A stretch of DNA of 64,000 bases from UBA3210 sp963648895 (GTDB lineage: Bacteria; Bacillota_I; Bacilli_A; RFN20; CAG-449), in the NCBI GenBank assembly GCA_963648895.1, contig CAVJGK010000001.1:1-64000 (forward strand), written 5' to 3'. Below the pieces are notes generated by a model that had not been told where the DNA came from, ran no database searches, and saw only the letters and a list, made by a program, of their open reading frames with translations. The translations under genes and the position numbers were made by a program. This document shows, piece by piece, positions 43,257 through 53,016 of this stretch (its first letter is position 1; each line of letters begins with the position of its first letter).

Positions 43257-43678
43257 AAATCTAAGTCCTCCAAATCGTATGCCATATACAGTTCCATTTC
43301 CTTATACATAGTGCCTTTGGCAAACATAGGCAATTTTATTGGATCATTCAGAAAGTCACCGCATATTGTAATTACTATATATTCATCCTTATAATCAATA
43401 CCACCACTTTTCTTTTCAATCAGAATATGATTTTTTTTGTTCTGTCTAAATGGTGCAATAATATTTCTTAAATATTCTCTTTCTACATCATCTAATATCG
43501 ATTCTTTGTGCTCCTCATACAGCCAATCTAATATAGATATATCTTCATTATGGTACTTTGCCCAAATCTTATATAAAGTGTTTGCTATGTCCTCTACGTA
43601 TGAAGTATAATTTGACGAATATTGTCTGTAGGCAAATGTCGTTTTAATTTCATCTTTATAGAATTCAAAATTGTTCAT
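43247..43678 (-). CDS. NLEFYK-family hypothetical protein
   Basis: 143 aa: MNNFEFYKDEIKTTFAYRQY, WLYEEHKESILDDVE, IKLPMFAKGTMYKEMELY. Paralogue of 2695, 4262 and 45021. It has its own promoter at 43707-43735. Function unknown. Confidence 0.6.
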   Translation of the reverse strand: MNNFEFYKDEIKTTFAYRQYSSNYTSYVEDIANTLYKIWAKYHNEDISILDWLYEEHKESILDDVEREYLRNIIAPFRQNKKNHILIEKKSGGIDYKDEYIVITICGDFLNDPIKLPMFAKGTMYKEMELYMAYDLEDLDLWQ

Positions 43679-43706
43679 CTGTTTTTCTCCTGTTATTTAC
43701 ATATTT

Positions 43707-43735
43707 ATTATACCGTGTATAAATTAGAAGTAAAC
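43707..43735 (-). promoter_or_regulatory. promoter of the NLEFYK gene 43247
   Basis: TATAAT at 43707-43712 with GTTTAC at 43730-43735, 17 bp apart; then TATGTAAATAACAGGAGAA and the ATG. It follows the hairpin at 43740-43761. Confidence 0.65.
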
Positions 43736-43739
43736 TAAA

Positions 43740-43761
43740 AAAGATATTTTTCAGTATCTTT
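43740..43761 (-). terminator. terminator after 43760
   Basis: AAAGATAC-TGAAAA-ATATCTTT then TTTTAG on the minus strand. Confidence 0.6.
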
Positions 43762-44431
43762 AATAATCGCATTCTTCAAGAATTACAATTTCATATTTAT
43801 TTCTATCTTCCCAATTATATAGGTAATAGAGCATGTCCTCAAAAGAACTTCCTAGTGTGCTCAGCTCAAAGTTTAAATACTCTTTACTATTGTAATCTGG
43901 GAAAGCATAGTAAGAATAATCCTCATAACCGTGCTTTGTATACTCATAACCTTCCTCATCTTTTGCAGTAGTTGTTTTAATTTTCTTTGCGCACATATTG
44001 GCATAGGAAACAGCGCTTATAGGATTATAAAATATTCCTTCTGTATCTTTATATTCTGAATTTTCGTACTCATCAATTTCATCTACTAAGTAGTATCCTT
44101 TTTTGATAAAGTCTAAACCTAGCTTTCTTAAATCAGATAAAGAAATTAAATTTACATCAGCAAAGCTTGTTTCACCACGCCAGTCTGTTCCTGTAAAAGT
44201 TTCTTTAATTACATCGTCTACATCAGTTTTATTCAAGTGATACCAATCGTCAATATAACCTTCAGGCATAAAACTTCCTGTACGATATAAAATACAATTC
44301 ATTACTGTTTTAAGCTCAAGAGTGTCTTCTTCTTTATCCGGTTTAACTGTGTGTGTTAACCCAGGGAAGTGAACTACTTTACCTGTTTCTTTTTCTCTAA
44401 TTGCTACATAAAAATTATAATAAGTTGACAT
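43760..44431 (-). CDS. hypothetical protein
   Basis: 223 aa from ATG 44431 behind AAAGGAAAAATAAA. MSTYYNFYVAIREKETGKVV; mixed alpha/beta with many Tyr and Glu. No recognised motif. The longer start includes the ribosome site. Confidence 0.5.
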   Translation of the reverse strand: MSTYYNFYVAIREKETGKVVHFPGLTHTVKPDKEEDTLELKTVMNCILYRTGSFMPEGYIDDWYHLNKTDVDDVIKETFTGTDWRGETSFADVNLISLSDLRKLGLDFIKKGYYLVDEIDEYENSEYKDTEGIFYNPISAVSYANMCAKKIKTTTAKDEEGYEYTKHGYEDYSYYAFPDYNSKEYLNFELSTLGSSFEDMLYYLYNWEDRNKYEIVILEECDY

Positions 44432-44445
44432 TTTATTTTTCCTTT

Positions 44446-44793
44446 CTACCACCACATAGCTGGTAATACCTTAAACCACCATTTACCAAATTCTTCAAGA
44501 GTTTCCATATATTTTTTGTTAGCTTCTTTATAATCTATGTTTTCCCCCCATAGCTCAAGGTCTACCATCTTTTGGATTTTCTCTACCAACTCAATCATAT
44601 GAATAATTGCTTCTTTCTGGGTCAAGGTAGTACCATCAACAGTAAATTTTTGATAGTCTAAATCAACTATACTGTTTGCATCTTTTAGATAAGTTTTTAG
44701 ATGCTCATCTGCCCACTTATAAAATGCGCAATCCATACTCCAACAATCTTCTGAAACTTTCTTCTTATGCTTTAAATATTGCCTGTGCTTCAT
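44446..44793 (-). CDS. hypothetical helical protein
   Basis: 115 aa: MKHRQYLKHKKKVSEDCWSM, then long charged helix ending WKVLPAMWW. Basic N-terminus. AGGAGGAAGACACC before the ATG. No family recognised. Confidence 0.5.
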   Translation of the reverse strand: MKHRQYLKHKKKVSEDCWSMDCAFYKWADEHLKTYLKDANSIVDLDYQKFTVDGTTLTQKEAIIHMIELVEKIQKMVDLELWGENIDYKEANKKYMETLEEFGKWWFKVLPAMWW

Positions 44794-44848
44794 GTGGTGT
44801 CTTCCTCCTTACATTTATATTATAATAAATAACCGTTAAAAAGTAAAC

Positions 44849-45019
44849 CTAAAATTCATCTGGAAAAAACCAATCGAAAATTTCAGTTAATAGGAAAACA
44901 AATAAAAATGCTGCAGTAAGTATTCCAATAGAAACTAACATATTTGGTATATCTGTACCAAATCCCAAAATAATTATAATGTAGAATGGCAACCAAGTAA
45001 GATAATATTTTCTTTTCAT
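44849..45019 (-). CDS. 56-aa two-helix membrane protein
   Basis: ATG 45019: MKRKYYLTWLPFYIIIILGF, then MLVSIGILTAAFLFVFLL and FDWFFPDEF. Two hydrophobic helices with a basic start. It touches the stop of the next gene. Holin-like size, but context gives no function. Confidence 0.55.
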   Translation of the reverse strand: MKRKYYLTWLPFYIIIILGFGTDIPNMLVSIGILTAAFLFVFLLTEIFDWFFPDEF

Positions 45020-45020
45020 A

Positions 45021-45506
45021 TTAGTCCTCAGGTAATTTTTCTATTTCTGAAACTATTTCATTAACCATATCATTTAAGCTAGGGATTTTTCTTAGCGAAT
45101 TTACTTCAAACTTTATTTTATTAATTAATTCTCTAACTTCGCGATTACCCACATCATCTAAACAAAGTCTTTCTGCAAGGGCAGTTAATAAAGTATATAA
45201 TTCCCGTATATCACAAATATTTTCAATTGATAACTCTCGCATAGCTAGAACTGTCTCACCAAGTAATTCTGAAAGGCGCTCTAAGCGATAGTAAACTTTA
45301 ATAAAATTACTTGCAGTACATTCCATATTTCTAACATCTGAAAGTCCGTCTACGCTCTCAGCATCTTTGCTATAATCAGCGCATAACCAATCAACTACAA
45401 GTTCGTCCTTAAGAGGTTGACATATATCATAATGATTTACTAAGCAATAAACTTTATAAAATCCTAATGATTTAATTTCATCTTTGTAAAATTCTAAGTT
45501 TGTCAT
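45021..45506 (-). CDS. NLEFYK-family-like protein
   Basis: 161 aa from ATG 45506 (behind AAAGGAAG): MTNLEFYKDEIKSLGFYKVY, then long helices with Asp/Glu. Fourth member of the NLEFYKDEI family. Function unknown. Confidence 0.55.
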   Translation of the reverse strand: MTNLEFYKDEIKSLGFYKVYCLVNHYDICQPLKDELVVDWLCADYSKDAESVDGLSDVRNMECTASNFIKVYYRLERLSELLGETVLAMRELSIENICDIRELYTLLTALAERLCLDDVGNREVRELINKIKFEVNSLRKIPSLNDMVNEIVSEIEKLPED

Positions 45507-45524
45507 AGGAAGCACTTCCTTTCT

Positions 45525-45788
45525 TTATAATTCGATGCTTTCGATAAATGCTCTTTGTTGTAATAAATTTAAATAATATCTCATGTTATCTAACTGTTCT
45601 ATTAACATTCCTACAGGACAGTCATGAGCTGGCATTCGATCTTCAGTTTCGAAATACTGACATGCTTTAATCTTATTTACAAATTTCTCCAACTTGTCAT
45701 ATCTTATTTTTGTTTGATAATATTCAGCCTTAAAACGTTCCTTATAATCAGAACTGTTCATCATTTCAACTGTATCTTTTAGTTCCAT
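45525..45788 (-). CDS. hypothetical helical protein
   Basis: 87 aa, MELKDTVEMMNSSDYKERFK, charged helices with CPVGMLIEQLDN. No family recognised. It follows 45794 closely. Confidence 0.45.
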   Translation of the reverse strand: MELKDTVEMMNSSDYKERFKAEYYQTKIRYDKLEKFVNKIKACQYFETEDRMPAHDCPVGMLIEQLDNMRYYLNLLQQRAFIESIEL

Positions 45789-45793
45789 TTAAT

Positions 45794-46048
45794 TTAATCT
45801 CCTAATCTATATTTTGCAATATCTTTACGAATGTATCTAAAATCTTTATCAATATATCCATCTGATTCTAATGCTGCACCCAAGTCATCTTTTAGCGTTT
45901 GAACATCATCTAGAAGAGTACCTAAATATTCATTACCGGTTAAATCAGATGCTTCTAATTCGGTAACAATACTATCAATATCCGCTAAAGCATTTTCTAG
46001 GGTATCTTTAATAGTATCTATTTTGGTTTCAAGTTCAGTAATAGTCAT
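45794..46048 (-). CDS. acidic coiled-coil protein
   Basis: 84 aa, MTITELETKIDTIKDTLENA, heptad-like with a C-terminal DKDFRYIRKDIAKYRL. Overlaps the next gene at 46048. Function unknown. Confidence 0.45.
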   Translation of the reverse strand: MTITELETKIDTIKDTLENALADIDSIVTELEASDLTGNEYLGTLLDDVQTLKDDLGAALESDGYIDKDFRYIRKDIAKYRLGD

Positions 46049-46371
46049 TATGCTGTATACCTCGTTCCTTCTTCTTTAAATGCTTCTATGGTCTCATCAA
46101 AAAATTCCATTAGCGTTTCTGCTGTACCTATTGCACTCTTTAATAATGCTGGATTTAATTTCTTGAATTCTTTTTGATATGCTTGTAGAACCATAAGATA
46201 GATAGTAGCGGAACTTAACTTATCAGCACCAGCTTCTAACTGTGCCTGCGCATAGTCCATAATGGCATTAAATGCGTTATCAGCAATTTTTGTCACACTT
46301 GCGAGCGTTTTCTCAAAGTCTTCGGTCGCTTCATCCATCATATCATCAGTAAGTTTTAAGCTAATATTCAT
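46048..46371 (-). CDS. hypothetical helical protein
   Basis: 107 aa, MNISLKLTDDMMDEATEDFE, helices throughout, ending EAFKEEGTRYTA. Start by GGAG at promoter-linked site. Function unknown. Confidence 0.45.
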   Translation of the reverse strand: MNISLKLTDDMMDEATEDFEKTLASVTKIADNAFNAIMDYAQAQLEAGADKLSSATIYLMVLQAYQKEFKKLNPALLKSAIGTAETLMEFFDETIEAFKEEGTRYTA

Positions 46372-46398
46372 AATTTTCAGTCTCCTTTACGTATTTTT

Positions 46399-46428
46399 AT
46401 TATAAGCCAATAGTTTGTATTTGTAAAC
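46399..46428 (-). promoter_or_regulatory. promoter of the 46371 gene
   Basis: TATAAT at 46399-46404 with GTTTAC at 46423-46428, 18 bp; downstream TACGTAAAGGAGACTG holds the ribosome site. Confidence 0.65.
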
Positions 46429-46435
46429 TAAATTA

Positions 46436-46837
46436 TTATTGACCTGCATACCAATTAGTTATTCTGAAATAATCGAAGTCTCCAAAGGATGACTTCTTAT
46501 AACACTTTTCCTTAGGGTCATACTCTGATAGTGTATACATCCCGAATAATGCTATACCAATGTCATCCTGTTCTGTATACGCATGCGCTCTCAACGACAC
46601 AGTATCACTTTTAAATCGGTCATAGATTTCTTCGTCATTTAGTCCACGCACACTGGAGTCATCTAATATAAAAGACTTACATAATTCTCTTGAATTGAAA
46701 TATTTCAAAAATGTATCAAGATCAGCAACATGCTCTCTAAAATCCTCTGGTAAATCATCTTTAAAATCTTCAAAGCAAACCGGATTCGCTCTTAATCTCT
46801 CTATTGCATACCAGTCGGTATCATACCATTCTCGCAT
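46436..46837 (-). CDS. hypothetical protein
   Basis: 133 aa, MREWYDTDWYAIERLRANPV, Asp/Tyr/Arg-rich with EIYDRFKSDTVSLRAHAYTE. No family recognised. AGGAGG-type site upstream. Confidence 0.5.
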   Translation of the reverse strand: MREWYDTDWYAIERLRANPVCFEDFKDDLPEDFREHVADLDTFLKYFNSRELCKSFILDDSSVRGLNDEEIYDRFKSDTVSLRAHAYTEQDDIGIALFGMYTLSEYDPKEKCYKKSSFGDFDYFRITNWYAGQ

Positions 46838-46891
46838 ATTTTACCTCCTATAATAATTATAAACTAACTTTTATCTAAGGTAAACTAGAAT

Positions 46892-46999
46892 CTAGTACTT
46901 GAGATGCCAGTTTGGCGTTTCAAGTTTAAACTTGGGATCACAATTTGTTGCATCAAGTTCAGCTCCGTAAAATAAAAAGTCCCACCGGGTTGCGCATAA
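46892..46999 (-). other. start-less frame, possible gene relic
   Basis: Reads CATRWDFLFYGAELDATNCD then PKFKLETPNWHLKY to TAG at 46892; an in-frame TAG lies just upstream at 47000-47002. Trp-rich and protein-like, but with no start. It sits at the 3' side of two homing endonucleases, so it may be the end of a gene they displaced. Hairpins overlap it, so an RNA role is also open. Confidence 0.3.
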
Positions 47000-47029
47000 C
47001 TATCAAAGATAGACCTAGGCGTGGTGGGT
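46972..47029 (-). terminator. terminator of the NUMOD3 endonuclease gene
   Basis: CCCACC (47023-47028) pairs with GGTGGG (46981-46986), with a small CTATC-TTT-GATAG hairpin inside, then ACTTTTTATTTT on the minus strand. It follows the stop at 47053. Confidence 0.55.
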
Positions 47030-47052
47030 TCTATTATAATTAGTATACAGTT

Positions 47053-47637
47053 TTAAATTCTACCGGGGACAAATCCCTCTGGACAAATCTCTTTGCGCAC
47101 ATTTATAGTTCCATTATTAAACCATTTTAATTTGTGCATTGTTTCTTTTCTTTTATCTTTCGTCACCTGCGTTTGTTTTTTGCCTAAATTAGCAGCACGT
47201 AGTTTTTCTTTGGTTTCTTCTGAAACAGATTTTCCTTTATTTCATGGAACTTTTCCTTTATGTGCTTCGCTCATTTTCTGTCTTGCTTCTGTAGATCGCT
47301 TTTGACCTTTTAAGCTATTATTCATCTTTTCCTGTGTCTCAGCAGACCTTTTATACTGGACATTTCTTACTTTTTCTTTAAAGTCATTAGTTCTGTAAAC
47401 AGATGGAAACTTAATATAATCAGGATGTTCAATATTAAGGCTTACGCACTCTAACGAGTTATATTCTATCAAATTTCTCTGCCATTTATCTGGAGAACAT
47501 CGCCATAATAGGTAATTGCATCTAAGGTGCTCTTCTAAAGGTAATTCATCCACAAGCTTAAAATAAGATTCTAGCACATCAGGTAATTCCATTTTAGTGA
47601 TAAGTTGTTTATAACATGCGTTATACTCAAGTTTCAT
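47053..47637 (-). CDS. NUMOD3-type homing endonuclease with in-frame UGA
   Basis: 194 aa. N-terminal nuclease part (PDVLESYFKLVDELPLEEHL, YNSLECVSL) and DNA-binding NUMOD3 repeats: SAETQEKMNNSLKGQKRSTE, MSEAHKGKVP-x-NKGKSVSEE. TGA at 47242-47244 is x. NUMOD3 has Trp at exactly this place (KVPWNKGK), a decisive UGA = Trp case. The rest is an additional NUMOD-like part ending CPEGFVPGRI. It overlaps the next gene by its stop. Confidence 0.88.
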
Positions 47638-48792
47638 TTATACTTTCTCCCATACATATATTTTATTACCTGCGCCATAAATCTTGCTCACTGCTTCTTC
47701 AGCATATTCTGAAACAATATCTTTATTAGGTAGCATATACCATACATTAGGTTCTGTATAACCTACAAGGCGCATTCCTAATACTTCATATTCATGCCCA
47801 GCAAACTTATTAAAATCGCAGTAAGCAGTTATTTTATTCGGGCGATGCTGTTGTATAAAGTAATTAAACAACTTAGACATTCCACCAGTGACCAAAATGC
47901 TATTCTTAGTAGTGTTTTGTGTCAGTTCCCAATCATCATTAACTTTGCCAAAAGACATTGTCTGAACTAATTCATTATTATAAAATAACCCATAAGTAAT
48001 CAGCACGCCTGGAATTTCTCGTATTGCGCATTCACTTGCATCTATACGCGTTTCCACTTTATTTAAAACAGCACGCAATAACGACTTTATAGTTTCCCTA
48101 GTAGCATCATCATTTCATTCCCATTCATAAATATGAATTAAATGTATTCCTTTATTAGCACATTTTATACTTTTATTTAAGTGATAATACTTATCTGTTC
48201 CTGCAATATCGCTATGATAGTACTGCCCATTAAACTCTATTGCAACTTGGGCACCAGGAATATAAATATCTAATTCTTGTGGCGGAATAACATTTCTTAC
48301 ATGTGTTAAAACTTCCCCATCATAAATACTTTGTACATAGTTAAATATTTCTTGTTCCGGATGTGAACCAGTATGAGTAATTCCGTTGTTAAGATCATCA
48401 AAAGAATCCTTTAGTCTTTCGTAATCGTCCTTAGAAATATAAGCAATATTGCCATTTTTATATGTTTTGATATTCCGATTATTAAGTGTAGCAGCTAATC
48501 TACATCGCTTTATCTTATCATTATAATCTACAATATCTTTTAGTACTACTATATCAGGATTACTGTGTAATTCATTTATTATTGCCTGCTTATTCTTCTC
48601 GGTTGTTATTTTATTAAATAGCGTAGCACAGTTGTGTGTATCATAAAATTGTTTTACTTTAGGTAAAGAATCTATAGGAAATTCTCCATTAGCGTTAGGT
48701 GCTATTTCCAAGTATTCAAAAATATTCTTTACTGTTCCTTTTGATATTCTGAGAGCATCAGAAAACCACCTAACCTTTTTATAAACCATCAT
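47638..48792 (-). CDS. VSR-like (EDxHD-type) homing endonuclease with in-frame UGA
   Basis: 384 aa. N-terminal helix-turn-helix-like part (KTRWFSDALRISKGTVKNIF) precedes a nuclease core with PPQELDIYIPGAQVAIEFNG, YYHSD and IHLIHIYEWE, as in VSR-like phage endonucleases. TGA at 48115-48117 after IYEWE joins to RETIKSLLRAVLNK; no other start serves the C-terminal 147 aa. It lies beside nrdD where a reductase activase would be expected. Its promoter is leaderless-like (TATAAT 48797-48802). Confidence 0.75.
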
Positions 48793-48820
48793 AATTATTA
48801 TAAATTAATTATCGGGTATT

Positions 48821-48853
48821 GTAAACTAAAAAGAGAACTTTTACAAGTTCTCT
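48821..48853 (-). terminator. nrdD terminator followed by promoter
   Basis: AGAGAACTTG-TAAA-AGTTCTCT (48832-48853) then TTTTT; GTTTAC (48821-48826) follows as -35 of the endonuclease gene, TATAAT 18 bp on. Confidence 0.7.
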
Positions 48854-51800
48854 AAATAAAATTATCTATGTGGGTTACGCGATCCCATATCTCGTCGGTA
48901 CGCCCGCGGTTCCAGAAGTTGCTTCCTATATAACCGCAAGTGCGACGAGCTATGTTTAATCGCTTATGATCTCTGTTACCACAAATAGGACACTGCCAAT
49001 CTTTTACCCCATTTTCATCCTCAGCATATCCAATTTCGCCTTCATATCCGCAATTCATACAATAATCAGATTTAATATTTAATTCAGCATACATAATTGT
49101 ATTATAAATAAATTTAATTACTTCTAGAACTGCTTCTATGTTCTTTTCTAGGTTAGGACACTCTATATAAGAGATTGCTCCGCCTGGACTTAATCTTTGA
49201 AATTCTGCTTCAAATGATAATTTATCAAAAGCATCTATAGGTTCTGTTACATGGATGTGGTAACTGTTTGTAATATAATCTTTATCAGTTATTCCTTTTA
49301 TTACGCCAAATCTTTTCTTTAAGCATTTAGCAAATTTAAATGTTGTGGATTCCAACATTGATACCCTCGGTTTCCCGATATTTTCTGTATTTGCAATCAG
49401 ATGTCATTATTTGACAGGGGATTAGACTATATTTTAAGCTTGATATCTGTTACCAATATCAAGTCAATCCGTCTTTCCGCCCTTTGATGGGCGTACATAC
49501 ATTTTTTATAAAATGCGTTACTGTTAATTCAGTCTACTTGCTGAAATATCGTATTTCTCGAATATTTCAGTTTTGGATAGTCGTTAGAGATTTAAGTATC
49601 TTGAAATTCGAAATAGTAACCAGTTCTGGTTTTTGTTTTTATTTCGTGGTTACAATGTCTAAATATAGTGCTTTTACTAATTCCCAATGCTTTGCTACAT
49701 TCAGATGCTGAACCAAACCTTGCAATTTCATGATGGTTTTTGTCATATGCAATTACAGGTATTGATTGTGAGTCCACATATCCTTTGTCGTTTTTCAAAA
49801 GACCATCGTTCACCGCTTTTTGAATATTTTCTGAATTGGTTGTCCAATATAGATTTTCAACATTACAGTGTGTTTTGATGTTGTCTTTGTGTCCGACAAT
49901 TGGATAATTGTTTGGATTTGGAATGTATGCTTTTGCAACAAGTCGATGAAGTCGATGCGATACCTTGTGACCATTCGATTCAACAATTGTTATATATACA
50001 TATCCATTTTTCTTATCCGTATGTGTTTTTCGAGGTAGATACCCATTCGGATATTCTCGATATACATTTCCAGAGGGTGTGATGAAATAATCATCAGTTA
50101 CATCTATTATTTTTAGAGGTTCTGTTATTTGAGATTTGTCAATTAACAGATGTTTTCGTTTCGGTGCAAATTTTGAAATCATTTATCTCCTTTCATGATT
50201 TCAAGATACTATTTACTACGGGATTTGCAATGTCCATATGTGTGGATTTAGCATTCCTTACCGATATGATTCGTCTATGATTGATAATCATCTGAGGTTC
50301 ACATTTGACTTTTAGTCACGCAGTGAACAGTCTTATTTTTATCAGCCCGTTTAGCGGATTTAATTTTTCGCAATATTGCTATTACGCCACCCTTGAACTC
50401 TTAGGTGTGCCATACAAACTATAACCTATATTTTCTGCTGCTCTCCATTGCTCACATTTATCATTAAGTTTTTGCATTATTTGTAAACCGAATACTTTGC
50501 CCTCATCAGTAGTAAGCTTTTTACCTATTACTGCTAAGACGCATTCCCACAAACCTGCGTATCCTAATGATAATGTAGAGTAATTATCAAATAATAATTT
50601 ATCTATTGTTTCACCAGATTTTAATCTAGCTAAACCTCCATATTGCCAATGGATAGGAGAAATATCTGACTTAGTACCTCTTAATCTTTCATGTCTGCAC
50701 TTTAATGCTTTATGGCATAATTCTGTTCGCTCTTCAAATAATTCCCAGAACTTCTCTATGTCGTGACCTGCAGATAAACCTAAATCAACTAGATTTAAAG
50801 TAACCACTCCAGCATTCCAGCGTCCATAATATTTCTTACCTTTGACCCAGTTATCGGCATTTGCCAGATTTTCAGTTGTAGTATCTGGTGTTAAGAAACT
50901 TCTACAACCCATGCAAGGATAACAATCCCCTTTTAATTCTAACATTATCTTTTCGGAAATATAATCTGGTACCATTCTTTTAGCAGTGCATTTTGCTGCT
51001 AATTCAGTTAACCACCAATATTCCGAACCTTCTGTTATATTATCTTCTTCAAGGACATAAAGCAATTTAGGGAATGCCGGTGTTATATATGCGCCAACTT
51101 CATTCTTTGTGCCCTGAATTCTTTGATTTAATACTTCTGCAATAAACATTGCTAAATCATCTTTTTCTTGTTTTGATTTAGCTTCATTTAAATACATAAA
51201 TAAAGATGAAAATGGAGTTTGTCCATTACTTGTATTTAATGTATTTATTTGATATTGCATTATTTGTACACCACGCTCAATTTCTTTCTTTAAGCGCTTC
51301 TCAACAATTTCATCTATGCGTTCTTCAGAAACTTGAATACCATCAAACTCTTCCAGCGTTTCTTTCTTTATCTTTTGTCGTGAAATATCTATAAAAGGTG
51401 CTAGGTGCGCTAATGACATAGTTTGTCCACCATATTGCCCGCTTGCAATGCATGCCATTATTTGTGTCGCGATGTTACAAGCAGTACTGAACGAATGCGG
51501 TTTCTCTATTAATGTGCCATTAATAACCGTTCCGTTCTGTAGCATATCTTCCAGATTAACTAAACAGCAGTTACCGATGCGCTCAATGAAGTAATCAATG
51601 TCATGGAAATGAATAATTCCCTCATCATGCGCTTTAACTACGTCTGTGGGTAATAGTTGTCTACGCGAAATATCTTCTGAAATACAACCTGCTAAATAGT
51701 CTCTTTGAGTACTCGCTAGCATTGCATTTTTATTAGAATTCTCTGAGGTCCAATATTCGCTAGCACCATTAACAATTTCATTAACAGTTTTATCTGTAGT

Positions 51801-52109
51801 ATTACCTCTGGTTCGCGTGCGCTCGTCACGATACAAGATATATTGTTTGGCAACTTTCTTATAATCGCCCTTAAGATTCATTAGTCCTTTTTCTACGAGA
51901 TTGCTTATCTCTTCTGCGGATACCTTATTATTATCTTTTGTTTGCTCTTCTACATAATCAGCAATCTTAGCTATTTTATCATTTACATAATTATCTAATG
52001 TAATTTCTGACGCTTCGAAAGTACGTTCTAATGAATCAATTAATTTTTCTCGTTTATATTTTTGGCGTCTTCCGTCTAATTTAATAATCCATAATTTATT
52101 AGAATCCAT
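48852..52109 (-). CDS. nrdD: anaerobic ribonucleoside-triphosphate reductase, intron-split
   Basis: Exon 1 is 50403-52109 (569 aa), exon 2 is 48852-49352 (166 aa), total 735 aa. N-terminal ATP-cone LDGRRQKYKREKLIDSLERTF; active-site region CYPCMGCRSFL; C-terminal zinc site (CMNCGYEG, CPICGN) and glycyl-radical region RRTCGYIGSNFWNRGRT. Splicing joins YGTP to ESTTFKF as in T4 NrdD. It makes dNTPs without oxygen, so the host is probably anaerobic. No nrdG activase is seen in the window. Confidence 0.92.
49353..50402 (-). mobile_element. group I intron in nrdD
   Basis: 1050 nt. The 5' exon ends CACCT, which pairs with GGGTG in the intron start (TTCAAGGGTGGCG), with U-G at the splice site (P1). 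The 3' end is G before GAATCC. ATAGTCTAAT and a GNRA-like ATCGGGAAACCGA hairpin near the 3' end fit P7 and P9. It carries an HNH endonuclease at 49592-50182. Removal restores LYGTP-ESTTF. Confidence 0.88.
49592..50182 (-). CDS. intron-encoded HNH homing endonuclease
   Basis: 196 aa from ATG 50182, behind AAAGGAGATAA. NUMOD4-like N-terminus (VTDDYFITPSGNVYREYPNG), then HNH core SHRLHRLVAKAYIPNPNNYP, GHKDNIKTHCNVENLYWTTN, and a NUMOD1-like helix ASECSKALGISKSTIFRHC. It should cut intron-less nrdD and spread the intron. No UGA inside. Confidence 0.9.
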   Translation of the reverse strand: MISKFAPKRKHLLIDKSQITEPLKIIDVTDDYFITPSGNVYREYPNGYLPRKTHTDKKNGYVYITIVESNGHKVSHRLHRLVAKAYIPNPNNYPIVGHKDNIKTHCNVENLYWTTNSENIQKAVNDGLLKNDKGYVDSQSIPVIAYDKNHHEIARFGSASECSKALGISKSTIFRHCNHEIKTKTRTGYYFEFQDT

Positions 52110-52175
52110 TAATTTTTTTCCTTTCTCAAGTAAATATATAGGTCTGAGAATAAATTGGAAAATTAGTATTGTAGT

Positions 52176-52709
52176 TTAGAAATTATCTACAACGTAATAC
52201 TTCTTATCAAATTTAACCAAATTATATGCAATCAAATCAGGATGCTTTTCTTTTATTTGGTTGATAAGCTGATCAAAAGTTCTAAATGTTGTTACAGTAT
52301 TATAGTCTACCTTATAGTAAACATTTTTATTCTTTGCAACAAGAATTGTATGACAATCATTTATATTAGGTACCATGTATGTTAATAAAACACAATCGAT
52401 ATCTGATTCCTTTAATATTTGCATAATGCAAGCATGGAATCCATCACAGTCATCTTCTAATGTACCTTGGGCATAATCAAAATAACACTCAGCAGGTGTT
52501 CTCATACAATCAAATAGATCTTCTGCTTTATCCATCGTCCAAGTAAATTTTGAGTATACCTGTTTAGTTAATGTTCTAAGATTAGTTAAAAATGAAGTAC
52601 TATTCTTATCTATTGTTTCTGTTGGAACTATAGATGTCATATGATTCAAATTTCTAAAATTAGACCAGCTAACTCTTCATGCTAACCATTTTTTCAAAAA
52701 CCATTTCAT
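52176..52709 (-). CDS. transglutaminase-like cysteine protein, in-frame UGA
   Basis: 177 aa from ATG 52709: MKWFLKKWLA-x-RVSWSNFRN with TGA at 52677-52679. C-terminal part: DDCDGFHACIMQIL (Cys), CHTILVAKNKN (His) and KVDYNT (Asp), the Cys-His-Asp order of transglutaminase-like or BTLCP peptidases. The N-terminal hydrophobic start may be a membrane-associating helix. Function could be proteolysis or cross-linking; unknown. Confidence 0.65.
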
Positions 52710-52715
52710 AATTTG

Positions 52716-52922
52716 CTATTCCTTTTCTCTATCTCTTACTAAGCTGACTGTTCCATCCCCATAGCAATAAATACGACCATTATGGTCTAACGTGATATCG
52801 GTATTCTTATTATAGTAACCGGCGTACCCTTTTTTGTAATTAATTGCTTGGATTTGCGAACCAACATCCCTAATTACGCCAATAGCAATTCTGTTTTTAT
52901 TATAAACAATTATATCAGGCAT
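52716..52922 (-). CDS. small hypothetical protein
   Basis: 68 aa from ATG 52922; the longer TTG start would include TATAAT and the AAAGGAG site, so it is rejected. MPDIIVYNKNRIAIGVIRDV, beta-rich, ending DGTVSLVRDREKE. Function unknown. Confidence 0.45.
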   Translation of the reverse strand: MPDIIVYNKNRIAIGVIRDVGSQIQAINYKKGYAGYYNKNTDITLDHNGRIYCYGDGTVSLVRDREKE

Positions 52923-52955
52923 AAAAGCATAGGTCTCCTTTCTTTGATTATTATA

Positions 52956-53000
52956 ATTATACAATAAAAAAAGGTCTATGTAAACCTAATTACATAGACC
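52956..53000 (-). promoter_or_regulatory. terminator hairpin fused to promoter
   Basis: GGTCTATGT-AATTAGGTTT-ACATAGACC then TTTTTTT (hairpin 52973-53000) follows the stop of 53017. GTTTAC (52980-52985) lies in it, 18 bp from TATAAT (52956-52961), the promoter of the 52922 gene. Confidence 0.7.
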
Positions 53001-53016
53001 AGAGGGGAGAGTCAAT

